Shown here piece by piece: positions 7,210-15,969 of a stretch of 63,617 bases of DNA. A model generated the notes under the pieces. That model made no database searches. It saw only the letters and a list, made by a program, of their open reading frames with translations, and was not told where the DNA came from. This DNA comes from Butyrivibrio sp. (lineage in GTDB: Bacteria; Bacillota; Clostridia; Lachnospirales; Lachnospiraceae): the NCBI GenBank assembly GCA_024690485.1, contig JAILPB010000068.1:1-63617 (forward strand). Direction: 5' to 3'. Positions within the stretch are counted from its first letter, which is position 1, and the number at the start of each line of letters is the position of its first letter. Position numbers and translations under genes: made by a program.

Positions 7210-8559
7210 ATGAAAACCAATAATATGACGTCAGGAAACAGCATGAAACAAATCGTGCTGTTTTTCCTGCCACTTCTTTTTGGAAATCTATTTCAGCAGG
7301 TGTACAGCCTGGTGGATAGCATAATAGTCGGAAAGGGAATCGGGGACAGCGCTCTTGCGGCAGTTGGAGCGTCTGGTACCCTGAACTTTCTGATTCTAGG
7401 ATTTGTAGTTGGACTTACAAGAGGCTTTGGAATCAACTTTTCTCAGGTTTTTGGAAAAGGTGATCTGAAGCTTCTTCGTGGTTATATAAAGGCAGCTCAG
7501 TTTATAAGCACCATCATGAGCTTGGTGATGACAGTGATATGCCTTGTGGCGCTAAATAGCATGCTTGTTTTTCTGGAAACACCGCAGGATATTTTTAAGG
7601 ATGCATATAACTATTTCTTCGTGATCCTTGCTGGGATTCTGGTTACAGTTCTGAACAATCTGGCCATCACCATCCTGCAGTCCCTTGGAGATAGTAAAAC
7701 GCCGCTTACTGCAATGATCGTTTCTTCGGTGGTAAATATTATATTGGATATTGCCTTGGTCATAGGAGTTCACTTCGGAGTAGTGGGAGCAGCTGTAGCT
7801 ACAGTCGTAGCCCAGGCGACTTCTTATGTTTATTGCAGAGTGAAAATCAGCAAATTGTCGGTTCTTTTAGAGGATAGGGAAACAGGTATCCGTAAGTCTC
7901 TGTTACCTGATACTTCGCTTTGCGCTGACCTTTTGAAGATGGGATTGCCGGTAGCTTTTATGAATTCAGTAACTGCAGCAGGCGGGATGATACTGCAGTA
8001 TTTTGTGAATCTCATGGGAAGTGCCTATGTTGCAGCTTATTCAGTATGTATGAAATTTGCAGGCCTTTTCGAACAGTTCGGAATGTCTGTGGGATTGGCA
8101 ATTCTGACTTTTGTTGGCCAGAACAAGGGTGCTGCAAAGTACGATCGTATAAAAAAGGGTGTTATGGAAGGGATAGCCCTTTCGATAATAGTAAATATTC
8201 CTTTGGCTGTTCTTCAGATAGTTTTTCCAAAGGTATTAGCTAAAGTCATGCTAAGTGACAGCACAACTATAAGTTATTGCGGAGAGTTCATGCCCATACT
8301 TGGCATAAGCTTATTTGCCCTTGGATGGCTTTTTATTTTCAGATATGCAGTTCAGGGACTTGGAAACACAGTTGTTCCCATGTTTTCAGGATTTCTCGAA
8401 GTCGCAATGAGGCTCATATTTGGCTTTACTGTGGGAAGAATGTCCTTTAGAGGAATAGCGGTTTCGGAAGTTTCCGCATGGATTGGAGCCTTCATAATGC
8501 TTGCCATTACATATTATGTATTAATGAAAAACTACAAAAGAAAAGGCTTAACACTTTGA
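7210..8559 (+). CDS. MATE family exporter 1
   Basis: 449 residues with about twelve membrane helices and the MATE layout of two six-helix halves, beginning with the family-like GNLFQQVYSLVDSIIVGKGIGDSALAAVGASG. Such proteins export cationic drugs or metabolites in exchange for Na+ or H+. It lies 33 nt after proS and may be read from the same message; a strong terminator follows it. The substrate cannot be inferred. It is one of three MATE genes within 11 kb, and the three differ clearly from one another in sequence. Confidence 0.9.
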   Translation: MKTNNMTSGNSMKQIVLFFLPLLFGNLFQQVYSLVDSIIVGKGIGDSALAAVGASGTLNFLILGFVVGLTRGFGINFSQVFGKGDLKLLRGYIKAAQFISTIMSLVMTVICLVALNSMLVFLETPQDIFKDAYNYFFVILAGILVTVLNNLAITILQSLGDSKTPLTAMIVSSVVNIILDIALVIGVHFGVVGAAVATVVAQATSYVYCRVKISKLSVLLEDRETGIRKSLLPDTSLCADLLKMGLPVAFMNSVTAAGGMILQYFVNLMGSAYVAAYSVCMKFAGLFEQFGMSVGLAILTFVGQNKGAAKYDRIKKGVMEGIALSIIVNIPLAVLQIVFPKVLAKVMLSDSTTISYCGEFMPILGISLFALGWLFIFRYAVQGLGNTVVPMFSGFLEVAMRLIFGFTVGRMSFRGIAVSEVSAWIGAFIMLAITYYVLMKNYKRKGLTL

Positions 8560-8577
8560 TAAAAAAGCCAAAAATAT

Positions 8578-8625
8578 GAGCTGTAAAGAAAGTCACATAA
8601 GTGATCAATCTTTACAGCTCTTTTT
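8578..8625 (+). terminator. Bidirectional terminator between MATE 1 and the alcohol dehydrogenase
   Basis: GAGCTGTAAAGA (8578-8589) pairs perfectly with TCTTTACAGCTC (8609-8620), followed by TTTTT on the plus strand and by ATATTTTT on the minus strand. It can end both convergent transcripts. Confidence 0.85.
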
Positions 8626-8648
8626 CATCGTTAAACTGAATATGTTTT

Positions 8649-9827
8649 TTACATACTAGCTCTGTAGATAGCCAGCATATCCTCTTCGTTGAGGACTCTT
8701 GCAGATCCCATTTCTCCGTCAACACCTATAGCGCACTTCTTAGCCATAAGCTTAAGCTCGTCTTCTGTGGGTTCTACGCCAAGTTCTCTTAAGTTTGTTG
8801 GCATGTGGATACTTCTGTAGAAATCCTCCATAGCCTCGATTCCGCAGAGGGCGATTTCTTCATCAGTGCCTCTGTCTTCCACATCCATGACATTTATAGC
8901 AAATTTTTTGAAGCGAGAAAGACAGTTCTTGTAAACGTATCTGGCCCAGCTTCCCCAGATTGCAGCAAGGCCTGCGCCGTGTGCTACGTCGTAGAGACCG
9001 CCAAGCTCATGTTCAAGCTTGTGAGTCATCCAGTCACCACCGTCATTGCCGCAGCCTGTAAGCCCATTATGAGCAAGGCTTCCTGCCCACATAACTTCAG
9101 CTCTTGCATCGTAGTTTTTAGGATCATCCCTAAGGATAATAGCATTAGCTTTAACAGTTCTAAGGAGACCTTCTGCAAGTGCGTCTGTAATCTCCATATT
9201 TCCGCCATTTGTAAAATATCTCTCCATGGTGTGCATCATGATATCCGTGCATCCGCAGGCTGTCTGATAATCGGGAAGAGTCATGGTGAGCTCAGGATTC
9301 ATGATGGCAAACTTAGGGCGACCAAAATCACTGCTGTAGCCGCGCTTTACAAGCCCTTCTTCCTTGGTGATAACGGAAGAGTCACTCATCTCACTTCCGG
9401 TAGCTGCAATTGTAAGGATTACTCCAAGAGGAACGGAAGCTGTTCCCTGCTTCTTATAATCGTAGAGATCCCATACGTCGCCTTCATTTGCAAGGCCGTA
9501 GCCAATAGCTTTGGCAGAGTCGATTGCGCTTCCGCCGCCAACTGCCAGAAGGAAATCCACATTTTCTTTTCTGCAAAGTTCAATGCCTTCATATACAAGA
9601 CCAAGGTGGGGATTCGGAACGGCGCCGCCAAGTGTTACATAGCTTATTCCTGCTGCATCCAGAGTATCAGTTACTTTCTGCAAAAGGCCTGAACGCACAA
9701 CGCTTCCACCGCCATAGTGGATAAGTACCTTGGTTCCGCCGAATTCTTTTATTAAATCTGCAACTTTGCTTTCTGTGTTTTTGCCAAAAATCACCTTGGT
9801 AGGTGTGAAATATTTAAAGTCAAACAT
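8649..9827 (-). CDS. Iron-containing alcohol dehydrogenase (butanol dehydrogenase/YqhD type)
   Basis: 392 residues of the group III metal-dependent alcohol dehydrogenase family, reducing aldehydes to alcohols with NAD(P)H. The nucleotide site shows GGGSAID (98-103); metal ligands fit Asp195, His199, His269 and His283, with the spacing of the YqhD/butanol dehydrogenase group. Soluble. It is the second gene of an operon behind the Fe-S aldo/keto reductase (31-nt gap) and follows a good ribosome site. With the regulatory element upstream of the operon it is probably part of an aldehyde-detoxification or redox-balancing response. Physiological substrate not determinable. Confidence 0.92.
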   Translation of the reverse strand: MFDFKYFTPTKVIFGKNTESKVADLIKEFGGTKVLIHYGGGSVVRSGLLQKVTDTLDAAGISYVTLGGAVPNPHLGLVYEGIELCRKENVDFLLAVGGGSAIDSAKAIGYGLANEGDVWDLYDYKKQGTASVPLGVILTIAATGSEMSDSSVITKEEGLVKRGYSSDFGRPKFAIMNPELTMTLPDYQTACGCTDIMMHTMERYFTNGGNMEITDALAEGLLRTVKANAIILRDDPKNYDARAEVMWAGSLAHNGLTGCGNDGGDWMTHKLEHELGGLYDVAHGAGLAAIWGSWARYVYKNCLSRFKKFAINVMDVEDRGTDEEIALCGIEAMEDFYRSIHMPTNLRELGVEPTEDELKLMAKKCAIGVDGEMGSARVLNEEDMLAIYRASM

Positions 9828-9858
9828 GAAGCGCTCCTTTCGAAATCGAAAACAAATA

Positions 9859-10986
9859 TCACTCTAACTCCGCAGCAACTTCCTTAAGGAGAGATCTGAT
9901 CTCAAGGTGCTGAGGACATGCGCTTTCGCAGCCGCCGCACTCAATGCACTCGCTGGCTTTGCCCTTACCGTCTGAAGTCAGGACATTTGCGTAGTACATC
10001 TTCTGATTCCAGTCATTGAAGATTTTCCTTGTGTTCATGCAGGAGAAAATCTCAGGAATCATGATGTTCATCGGGCAATGATTCTGCTCCACGCAGTAGT
10101 GACAGGATGTGCAGGGAATTGTATTAAGACCCTTGTAAATAGCTGTAACTTTGGCGATGGCTCCCATTTCATTTTCATCAACAGGTTTGAAATCCTTCAT
10201 GTAAGATACGTTGTCCTTCATCTGTGCCATGTCGCTCATACCGGATAATACGATTCTGATTCCATCCTGGCTTGCAGCGAATCTGATGGCATAACTTGCA
10301 TTTGAAAGTCCTGTTCCCATCTCGTCATAGACCTTCTGAGCTGCTTCAGGCAGGTTAACAAGGCTTCCGCCCTTAACAGGCTCCATAACGATTACGGGCT
10401 TTCCATGCTTTCTGCAGACTTCAAGGCACTTACGGCTCTGAACAGAAGGATCTTCGTAATCAAGATAGTTAAACTGAATCTGCACGATCTCCACCTGTGG
10501 ATAAGTGGTCAGAATCTTGTCGAGAACTTCTGCACTGTCATGGAAGGAGAGACCTACGTGTCTGATCTTACCTTCTTCTTTAAGCTTAAATGCGGTTTCG
10601 TAAGCTTTGCACTTTTTAAAATGCTCAAAATTGGTAGCGTTCTGAGCATGCATCAGATAAAAGTCAAAGTATTCTACGCCGCAGGCATCAAGCTGGCTCT
10701 GGAAAAATGGCCTGATTTCTTCTTCTGACTTAAAATAGGGCTCAGTGAGCTTATCTGTTAAGAGAAACTTCTCTCTTGGATATCTGTCAGAAACGGCCAC
10801 TTTAATAGCTTTCTCAGACTTTCCGTCAATATAGCCGTGGGCTGTATCAAAATAGTTGAAACCGTTGTCAATAAAGTAATCTGCCATTTCTTTGAACTGT
10901 TCAATATCAACCTCATCTCCAAGCATCGGCAGTCTCATGCAACCAAAGCCGAAAAAGGTCTTTATCTCAGGAAAAGATTTATCCAT
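9859..10986 (-). CDS. Aldo/keto reductase with C-terminal 4Fe-4S domain
   Basis: 375 residues. The N-terminal two thirds is an aldo/keto reductase barrel (GFGCMRLP, NYFDTAHGY with the catalytic Asp/Tyr, and DFYLMHAQN). The C-terminus has two cysteine clusters, CTSCHYCVEQNHCP and CIECGGCESACP, typical of the predicted ferredoxin-like oxidoreductases abundant in anaerobes. ATG 10986 is preferred over ATG 10992 because GGAGG then sits seven bases away rather than one. It leads the operon with the alcohol dehydrogenase. A 45-bp element at 11041-11085 that is repeated upstream of MATE 2 precedes it. Confidence 0.9.
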   Translation of the reverse strand: MDKSFPEIKTFFGFGCMRLPMLGDEVDIEQFKEMADYFIDNGFNYFDTAHGYIDGKSEKAIKVAVSDRYPREKFLLTDKLTEPYFKSEEEIRPFFQSQLDACGVEYFDFYLMHAQNATNFEHFKKCKAYETAFKLKEEGKIRHVGLSFHDSAEVLDKILTTYPQVEIVQIQFNYLDYEDPSVQSRKCLEVCRKHGKPVIVMEPVKGGSLVNLPEAAQKVYDEMGTGLSNASYAIRFAASQDGIRIVLSGMSDMAQMKDNVSYMKDFKPVDENEMGAIAKVTAIYKGLNTIPCTSCHYCVEQNHCPMNIMIPEIFSCMNTRKIFNDWNQKMYYANVLTSDGKGKASECIECGGCESACPQHLEIRSLLKEVAAELE

Positions 10987-11040
10987 AGTCATACCTCCAA
11001 ATTTGAAAAATCCTACACAGAATAGGTTAACAGTTTCTTG

Positions 11041-11085
11041 CTATATAAACTTCTTATGCTTCGGAATTGCCCTTATCATTTTTTG
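11041..11085 (-). promoter_or_regulatory. Shared promoter element A (aldo/keto reductase operon)
   Basis: Plus-strand order: CTATATA, CTTCTTA, TTCGG, then TTATCATTTTTTG. The same blocks in the same order occur at 13044-13085 before MATE 2. Read on the minus strand it ends in TATATAG, a likely -10 with no good -35, so it probably needs an activator. The AraC protein at 13142 is the natural candidate. Confidence 0.6.
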
Positions 11086-11100
11086 CGATAAAAAAACTTT

Positions 11101-11502
11101 TCATTTGAGAATTTTATCCAGCACAGGATATATCTCATCCTCCCTTTCATAGGGAAAGATGTGGAAATACTCGTCACCTGTAAGCATGGCTGAGAGATTA
11201 GCTTTTGACTTGTCATAGAAAATGTAAACAGGCTTGTTTCTGGCCTCCGCATAGGCAAGCTCATAACCGACTCCAAGAGAAGGGCAGGTAGCTTCGCATA
11301 TTACAAGGTCAGATTCCCTTAGCCAACCGGTATCAGTGGCATAAATCTGCTTATCGGTAGTGCTTTCCTGAAGATTTAAGTCCCCAACATGCTCAGTTAA
11401 TACGTCATCTGTTCTCTGTATATAAGTAATAATTCTGTGGTAAAGCTCTGCATCAACGCGGCCGCCCCTTATGGAGCCGGCAAAATAGACCTTTTTATTC
11501 AT
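11101..11502 (-). CDS. DNPH1/Rcl-like 2'-deoxynucleoside 5'-phosphate N-hydrolase
   Basis: 133 residues of the nucleoside 2-deoxyribosyltransferase fold. The start KVYFAGSIRGGR, the VLTEHVGDL block, the conserved acidic CEATCPSLGVGYELAYAEA segment and a C-terminal DYxxE-like stretch (FPYEREDEIY) match DNPH1/Rcl, which splits the glycosidic bond of deoxynucleoside monophosphates and cleans modified nucleotides. The active-site Glu would be in the LGVGYELAYAEA helix. It sits alone between the reductase operon and MATE 2 with its own RBS (GGGAGGAACAG). A plain deoxyribosyltransferase is the alternative. Confidence 0.8.
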   Translation of the reverse strand: MNKKVYFAGSIRGGRVDAELYHRIITYIQRTDDVLTEHVGDLNLQESTTDKQIYATDTGWLRESDLVICEATCPSLGVGYELAYAEARNKPVYIFYDKSKANLSAMLTGDEYFHIFPYEREDEIYPVLDKILK

Positions 11503-11534
11503 CTGTTCCTCCCGGTATATGATTGTTTTTATTA

Positions 11535-11579
11535 ATATAAAAACATCGTAGTTTAATATGATAATTATAAACTACGATG
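11535..11579 (-). terminator. Terminator after MATE 2
   Basis: Minus-strand stem CATCGTAGTTTA paired with TAAACTACGATG (plus-strand 11544-11555 and 11568-11579, 12 bp perfect), followed by TTTTTATATT. It ends the MATE 2 transcript. Confidence 0.85.
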
Positions 11580-11594
11580 CTCTTATAAATCTCT

Positions 11595-12974
11595 TTAATT
11601 AGTTGAATAATTGTGCTTCCTGCTATCAGCAAGGTTCCTTTTTAGTTTTAAGGAGAAAGTTGAATATAACCTCATCCAGGCTGTGGACCCACTAAGAACC
11701 CACACAATTCCTGTTGCAAGCCATACGCCGATTGCTCCCATTCCCATGTATTTTGTGACAAAAATCGGAATAGTAAGTCTTCCAATGACTTCAATGACTC
11801 CGTTAAACAGTGCAAAGAAGGCATCTCCGATTCCTGTAAGTACGCCGCGAACCACGTATATAAGGCCAAGGGCGATGTAGAAAAAGCTTGTGATCTTAAG
11901 TCCCATTGCACCAAGCTGAATGATCTCAGGATCTGCCACAAACATGGAAGTTATAGCGCCGCCAAAGAACTGCATTACGCCAAACATGACCACTGTGATA
12001 ATAGTCATTATCGTAAGGCCTTTCTTGTATCCGGTATCTACTCTGTCGTTTTTACTTGCGCCGTAGTTCTGTCCGCAGAAGGTTGCTATAGAAGCGCTAA
12101 GTGTAGCATAGGGCTGGTGGATAAGCTGCTCAATTCTGCTTGTTGCTGTGAATGCCGCGACAACAACGGTTCCGTAGTTATTAACAATTCGCTGTACAAC
12201 CATAGCTGAAATTGCTATAAGCGCATACTGGAGAGAGAGCGGAACACCAAGCTTTACGATTTTTACTGCAAGATCCGGTCTGAAAATCAAATCGCTTTTT
12301 TCTATCTTGAAATATGGATTTGTCTTGTAAGCGTATATTCCACAGCACGCAGCAGCAATAAACTGTGATATCATAGTTGCAATTGCTGCTCCGTTTATGC
12401 CCATGGAAAAGGTATAAACAAGAAGTATATCCAAAAACACATTTATGATAGCTGAGAGTATAAGGAAATACAGAGGTGATCTAGAATCTCCAAGGGCTCT
12501 TAGCATGGATGTTATATAATTGTATAGTGAGACAAAAATTAGGCTCACACACATAAAGCGCAGATAAGATGTTGCGCTCTGAAGGATCACATCCGGTGTG
12601 CGCAGCACCTGAAGTAGCATTCCTACTGATACAAAGCCTATGGTTCCAAAGATAATCGGAACGATAAGCATGATGATTCCTGTATTTACGATGCTTTTCT
12701 TGACGTTTTCATCATCATGGGCTCCGTAATACTGGGAAACAATGATGCCACCGCCGCTTCCGATTCCGTTGCAAAGAGCAAAGAACAGGAAGGTTACAGA
12801 TGAAGTGGCTCCCACAGCCGCAAGGGCATCTGCGCCTACAAAACGTCCCACGATAACGGAGTCAGCCAGGTTATATACCTGCTGGAAAATGTTACCGATA
12901 AGTGCGGGCAGCGCAAAAATCAGGATGTGTCTTACAGGGTTACCTGTGGTCATATCTGTTGTATAATTTTTCAT
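11595..12974 (-). CDS. MATE family exporter 2
   Basis: 459 residues, twelve predicted helices. The start TTGNPVRHILIFALPALIGNIFQQVYNLADSVIVGRFVG is of the DinF/NorM-like MATE type common in clostridia; a final basic tail follows helix 12. It should export a cationic or hydrophobic compound using an ion gradient. AGAGGATT precedes the start. It is divergent from the AraC gene, and its upstream region carries the same element as the reductase operon, so export and aldehyde reduction may be induced together. Substrate unknown. Confidence 0.91.
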   Translation of the reverse strand: MKNYTTDMTTGNPVRHILIFALPALIGNIFQQVYNLADSVIVGRFVGADALAAVGATSSVTFLFFALCNGIGSGGGIIVSQYYGAHDDENVKKSIVNTGIIMLIVPIIFGTIGFVSVGMLLQVLRTPDVILQSATSYLRFMCVSLIFVSLYNYITSMLRALGDSRSPLYFLILSAIINVFLDILLVYTFSMGINGAAIATMISQFIAAACCGIYAYKTNPYFKIEKSDLIFRPDLAVKIVKLGVPLSLQYALIAISAMVVQRIVNNYGTVVVAAFTATSRIEQLIHQPYATLSASIATFCGQNYGASKNDRVDTGYKKGLTIMTIITVVMFGVMQFFGGAITSMFVADPEIIQLGAMGLKITSFFYIALGLIYVVRGVLTGIGDAFFALFNGVIEVIGRLTIPIFVTKYMGMGAIGVWLATGIVWVLSGSTAWMRLYSTFSLKLKRNLADSRKHNYSTN

Positions 12975-13043
12975 AATAATAATCCTCTTAAAACGCTAAG
13001 TAAAAAATCGTCTTAGCAGTTGATAGTATGAACTTGTTTTTGA

Positions 13044-13085
13044 CTATATACTTCTTAGGATTCGACATGGGGATTATCATTTTTT
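13044..13085 (-). promoter_or_regulatory. Shared promoter element B (MATE 2)
   Basis: Carries CTATATA, CTTCTTA, TTCG and TTATCATTTTTTG, as in element A at 11041, differing mainly by a 2-nt shorter gap after CTATATA. It lies between MATE 2 and the divergent AraC gene, the usual place for an AraC-family operator. The minus-strand TATATAG is a possible -10. Confidence 0.6.
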
Positions 13086-13141
13086 GTCAGTGATAACTGA
13101 TGATGTTTGTTTAGTAAACTAAACCCTGAAAGGGCAGGAAA

Positions 13142-14014
13142 ATGGACTTTAGCAAATACGAAACCTATGAATTTGACAATAGTAGCGCTTTCAACATGGC
13201 AACCGGCTACAAGGAGAGAAGTTACAAAATGCATTGGCACTCCTACGGCGAGATTATTCTTGTGGGTCCCGGGGATACCAATATTTTCAAGGTGAATCAG
13301 GATACCTATCACCTTGTAGAAGATGATTTTGTACTTGTATGGCCTATGGAAAGCCATGCAATAATCGATGCTGACAGGGAAAATTCACTTATCATCCAGT
13401 TCAGCAATGCTTTTGTGAATTCTCTGTTTGACCTTCAGAGAATAATGCATTTTTACAGAAATCTGCATGTCCTCTGTATTAATAACCATCCCGATCTGGT
13501 AAGGGAACTCAAAGTAATCGCTATGCAGATGAAGGAAGCCTTTTTCTCAGGACAGGCTAACCGCGAGCTTAAGTGCTGCATGCTTCTTATGGAATTTATG
13601 AGAGTTCTTGATGAGCACAAGGAAGAGTTTGTGCCGGAGCTGAGCGAAGATGCGCATAACGCCTATGAAGATGACGTTATGAGAAGGATGATGCTTGTAA
13701 CCGACTACATCAAAAACAATCTCACGGCCGATGACCTCTCACAGGGCGCTATGGCTCAGATGGCTGGCATAAGCAGAGATTATTTTTCGAGAATTTTTAA
13801 GAATGTAACTGGCTTAAACTACAGTAAGTGGCTTAATATGATAAGGCTTGAAAAGGCCACAGAGCTTCTTTCTCACAAAAACATGTCCCTTACTGAAGTT
13901 GCAATGCTGTCTGGTTTTCAGAGCATTCCAAGCTTTAACAGGGTTTTCCACGAGGACAAGGGAATGTCCCCGGGAGAATACAGGACGTTGTTTGTTGATG
14001 GGATGGAAAAATAG
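13142..14014 (+). CDS. AraC-family regulator with N-terminal cupin domain
   Basis: 290 residues. Residues 1-150 form a cupin-like sensor domain (HWHSYGEIILV, then LVWPMESHAI), and residues about 185-285 carry two helix-turn-helix motifs of the AraC/XylS type, with ISRDYFSRIFKNVTG and a final GFQSIPSFNRVFHEDKGMSPGEYR. A transcription activator is expected. It starts after a GGGCAGGAAA site, is divergent from MATE 2, and is followed after 23 nt by a lipoprotein gene. The repeated element upstream of MATE 2 and of the reductase operon makes these its likely targets. The ligand is unknown. Confidence 0.9.
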   Translation: MDFSKYETYEFDNSSAFNMATGYKERSYKMHWHSYGEIILVGPGDTNIFKVNQDTYHLVEDDFVLVWPMESHAIIDADRENSLIIQFSNAFVNSLFDLQRIMHFYRNLHVLCINNHPDLVRELKVIAMQMKEAFFSGQANRELKCCMLLMEFMRVLDEHKEEFVPELSEDAHNAYEDDVMRRMMLVTDYIKNNLTADDLSQGAMAQMAGISRDYFSRIFKNVTGLNYSKWLNMIRLEKATELLSHKNMSLTEVAMLSGFQSIPSFNRVFHEDKGMSPGEYRTLFVDGMEK

Positions 14015-14037
14015 AAATAATAGGAGAGAAATCATTT

Positions 14038-15849
14038 ATGAGAAAAAAACTAATTGCAATGTTACTTGGCGGAGTTCTTACCGCATCGATGCTTGGAGGA
14101 TGTGGAAAAGCTCCTGCTACTGAAGGGCCTAATATACAAGGCAGTGATACAGACGCATCAGATTCCTGGGCGTCAGAACTTCAAGGAGAAGGCGGAGAAG
14201 CCGAAGGCACAGAAGTCTCCCAGGCAGATGAAGAAGAGAGCACTGCTTCAGAAGATGGTGCTTTAGAAAATGCAGAAGAGGAGGCAACTGCAGTTAGTAA
14301 CCTCGCAGGAGGGTCAGCCACCTTTAGCGTTGTGGATAAGAGATACACAGAGTTCTACAAAGGGGATGTGGTTTTTGATGAAAACGAGGAGTATTCCAAG
14401 GATTACTCAAACGGAACCCTATTTGAGGGAAATTATTCCTATGTGATTCTTGATGATGATTACGAGGCTGAATATCCCGCTCTTTATAAGGTACTTAAAG
14501 ATTATGCTGATGATGGTCTTAATAAAGCTGACGACTGGGTGAAGAGTTATGTGGAAACCGCAAAGGATGAATATGAGAATGCTGCAAAAGAAAAGACCAG
14601 CTTCTACGGGCCATATAAGGAAAATAATACGGTATATATCACAAGGTTTGATGATAAGATAACCAGTATTTATGAGTACAACTACTCTTTTGAAGGCGGA
14701 GTCCATGGTTATTACGGAGCTTCCGGGTTAAACTACGATACTCAGACAGGAAAACAGCTCTACATAGGAGATGTGATCAAGGTTTCCAAGGAAGAGTTTG
14801 ATGCTGCACTTAAAACAGAGCTCTTAAAAATAGCAGAGTATGATGATGAGTACGGCTCTCTTGATGAAAAGCTTGCACAGTACACACTTTTTGAGGGTAA
14901 CTATGATGATATGAATAATATCAGTTACGAGTATAAATGGTATTTTTCATATGACGGACTTCACGTAGTTTTTAATATCTATGAACTTGCAAGCTATGCT
15001 GACGGTATGCAGGACATTGTTCTTGGCTATGACAGCGGCATTATGAAGGATGAGTATGTTCCTGCTCAAACAGACAACTTCTGCGTAAGGGAAAGACTTT
15101 ACCTTTTAAACAGCAAGTACGATGAATCTGAGGAAATGCATCTTAGATATATCCCTACGTATGATGACGAAAATTATGATGGTTATTTATATGCAGATGA
15201 TCTTGAGCTTGTTTTAAATGGAAAATCAGCTGGCTGTGGCTGCGGATTTTATTTAAACGACGATGATGAGCTTGAATGCTACAGGGTTCGCGCTAATGGA
15301 GGAAAAGAATATATATACGTGATCATTCCCTTTGACAATGATTACTGCCAGCTTGAAGTTTTTGATATCACAGGCGGCGACGTGAAATTTGTAGGGGATC
15401 AGGGATATCACTACATTTACGCTTACTATGAAGGTGGTGGAAATGTTCTTCCTACTTTTACAAATACAGATAATATGCATTTTGGTCATGTTGTAGATGC
15501 TATGGGATCTTTTGAAGCGTACGGAATATATGAGGTGGGTCCTGACGGACTTCCCAAGCCCACAAGCGATGATTACTATGTTGCATGGCAGTGCAGTGAA
15601 AACATAGTATCCAAGGTTGATATTGAGGCGGATATCATAAACGAGGACGGAAGCATAGTAGAGAGCGGTGTGACAATTCTCGCAGGAACTCACATTGATC
15701 CCTTCCGCACAGATAGAAAGACCAGACTTGATTGCAGACTTGATGATGGCAGAATAGTTCGTTTTACCTATACAACCTTTGATTACCCTGCTTCTTTGAA
15801 GGAAGGAGAGGTTACTGATCTCTTTGACGGACTTCAGTATGCAGGCTGA
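14038..15849 (+). CDS. Lipoprotein with DUF3298/DUF4163-type domain
   Basis: 603 residues. A lipobox signal peptide ends at LGGCGKAP (Cys22), then an acidic Ser/Glu/Ala linker to about residue 95, and a folded region. Residues about 100-310 fit the DUF4163/DUF3298 pair seen in RsiV and other surface proteins, including the NNTVYITRFDDKITS and YNYSFEGGVHGYYGASGLNYDTQTGKQL strands. The C-terminal half (310-603) is very acidic and not recognised; it contains a CGCG motif near residue 400. Membrane-anchored outside the cell. It lies directly after the AraC gene with an AGGAGAG site and may be cotranscribed with it. Function unknown. Confidence 0.75.
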   Translation: MRKKLIAMLLGGVLTASMLGGCGKAPATEGPNIQGSDTDASDSWASELQGEGGEAEGTEVSQADEEESTASEDGALENAEEEATAVSNLAGGSATFSVVDKRYTEFYKGDVVFDENEEYSKDYSNGTLFEGNYSYVILDDDYEAEYPALYKVLKDYADDGLNKADDWVKSYVETAKDEYENAAKEKTSFYGPYKENNTVYITRFDDKITSIYEYNYSFEGGVHGYYGASGLNYDTQTGKQLYIGDVIKVSKEEFDAALKTELLKIAEYDDEYGSLDEKLAQYTLFEGNYDDMNNISYEYKWYFSYDGLHVVFNIYELASYADGMQDIVLGYDSGIMKDEYVPAQTDNFCVRERLYLLNSKYDESEEMHLRYIPTYDDENYDGYLYADDLELVLNGKSAGCGCGFYLNDDDELECYRVRANGGKEYIYVIIPFDNDYCQLEVFDITGGDVKFVGDQGYHYIYAYYEGGGNVLPTFTNTDNMHFGHVVDAMGSFEAYGIYEVGPDGLPKPTSDDYYVAWQCSENIVSKVDIEADIINEDGSIVESGVTILAGTHIDPFRTDRKTRLDCRLDDGRIVRFTYTTFDYPASLKEGEVTDLFDGLQYAG

Positions 15850-15969
15850 TTTCGGCGGCATGCAATGATATAGGACAAACCTATAACCAACGATAAATCT
15901 TATGTATTATACAGAATCTCCCAATGTTTGTAGTATATACACATCAGATGACAGACGGAGGTAAAAAAC

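Noticed and set aside
8805-9692. A 295-codon plus-strand open frame opposite the alcohol dehydrogenase gene
   Set aside because: It is the antisense shadow of a well-supported gene, has no ribosome site, an unnatural Cys/Ser/Ile composition and no recognisable domain.
15253-15861. A 202-codon minus-strand frame inside the lipoprotein gene
   Set aside because: Shadow of the coding strand; Ile/Cys/Asn-rich composition is typical of reversed codons and no RBS or family match is visible.
15850-15969. Possible SAM riboswitch before metY
   Set aside because: The 120-nt space is too short and lacks the conserved S-box core and a terminator.
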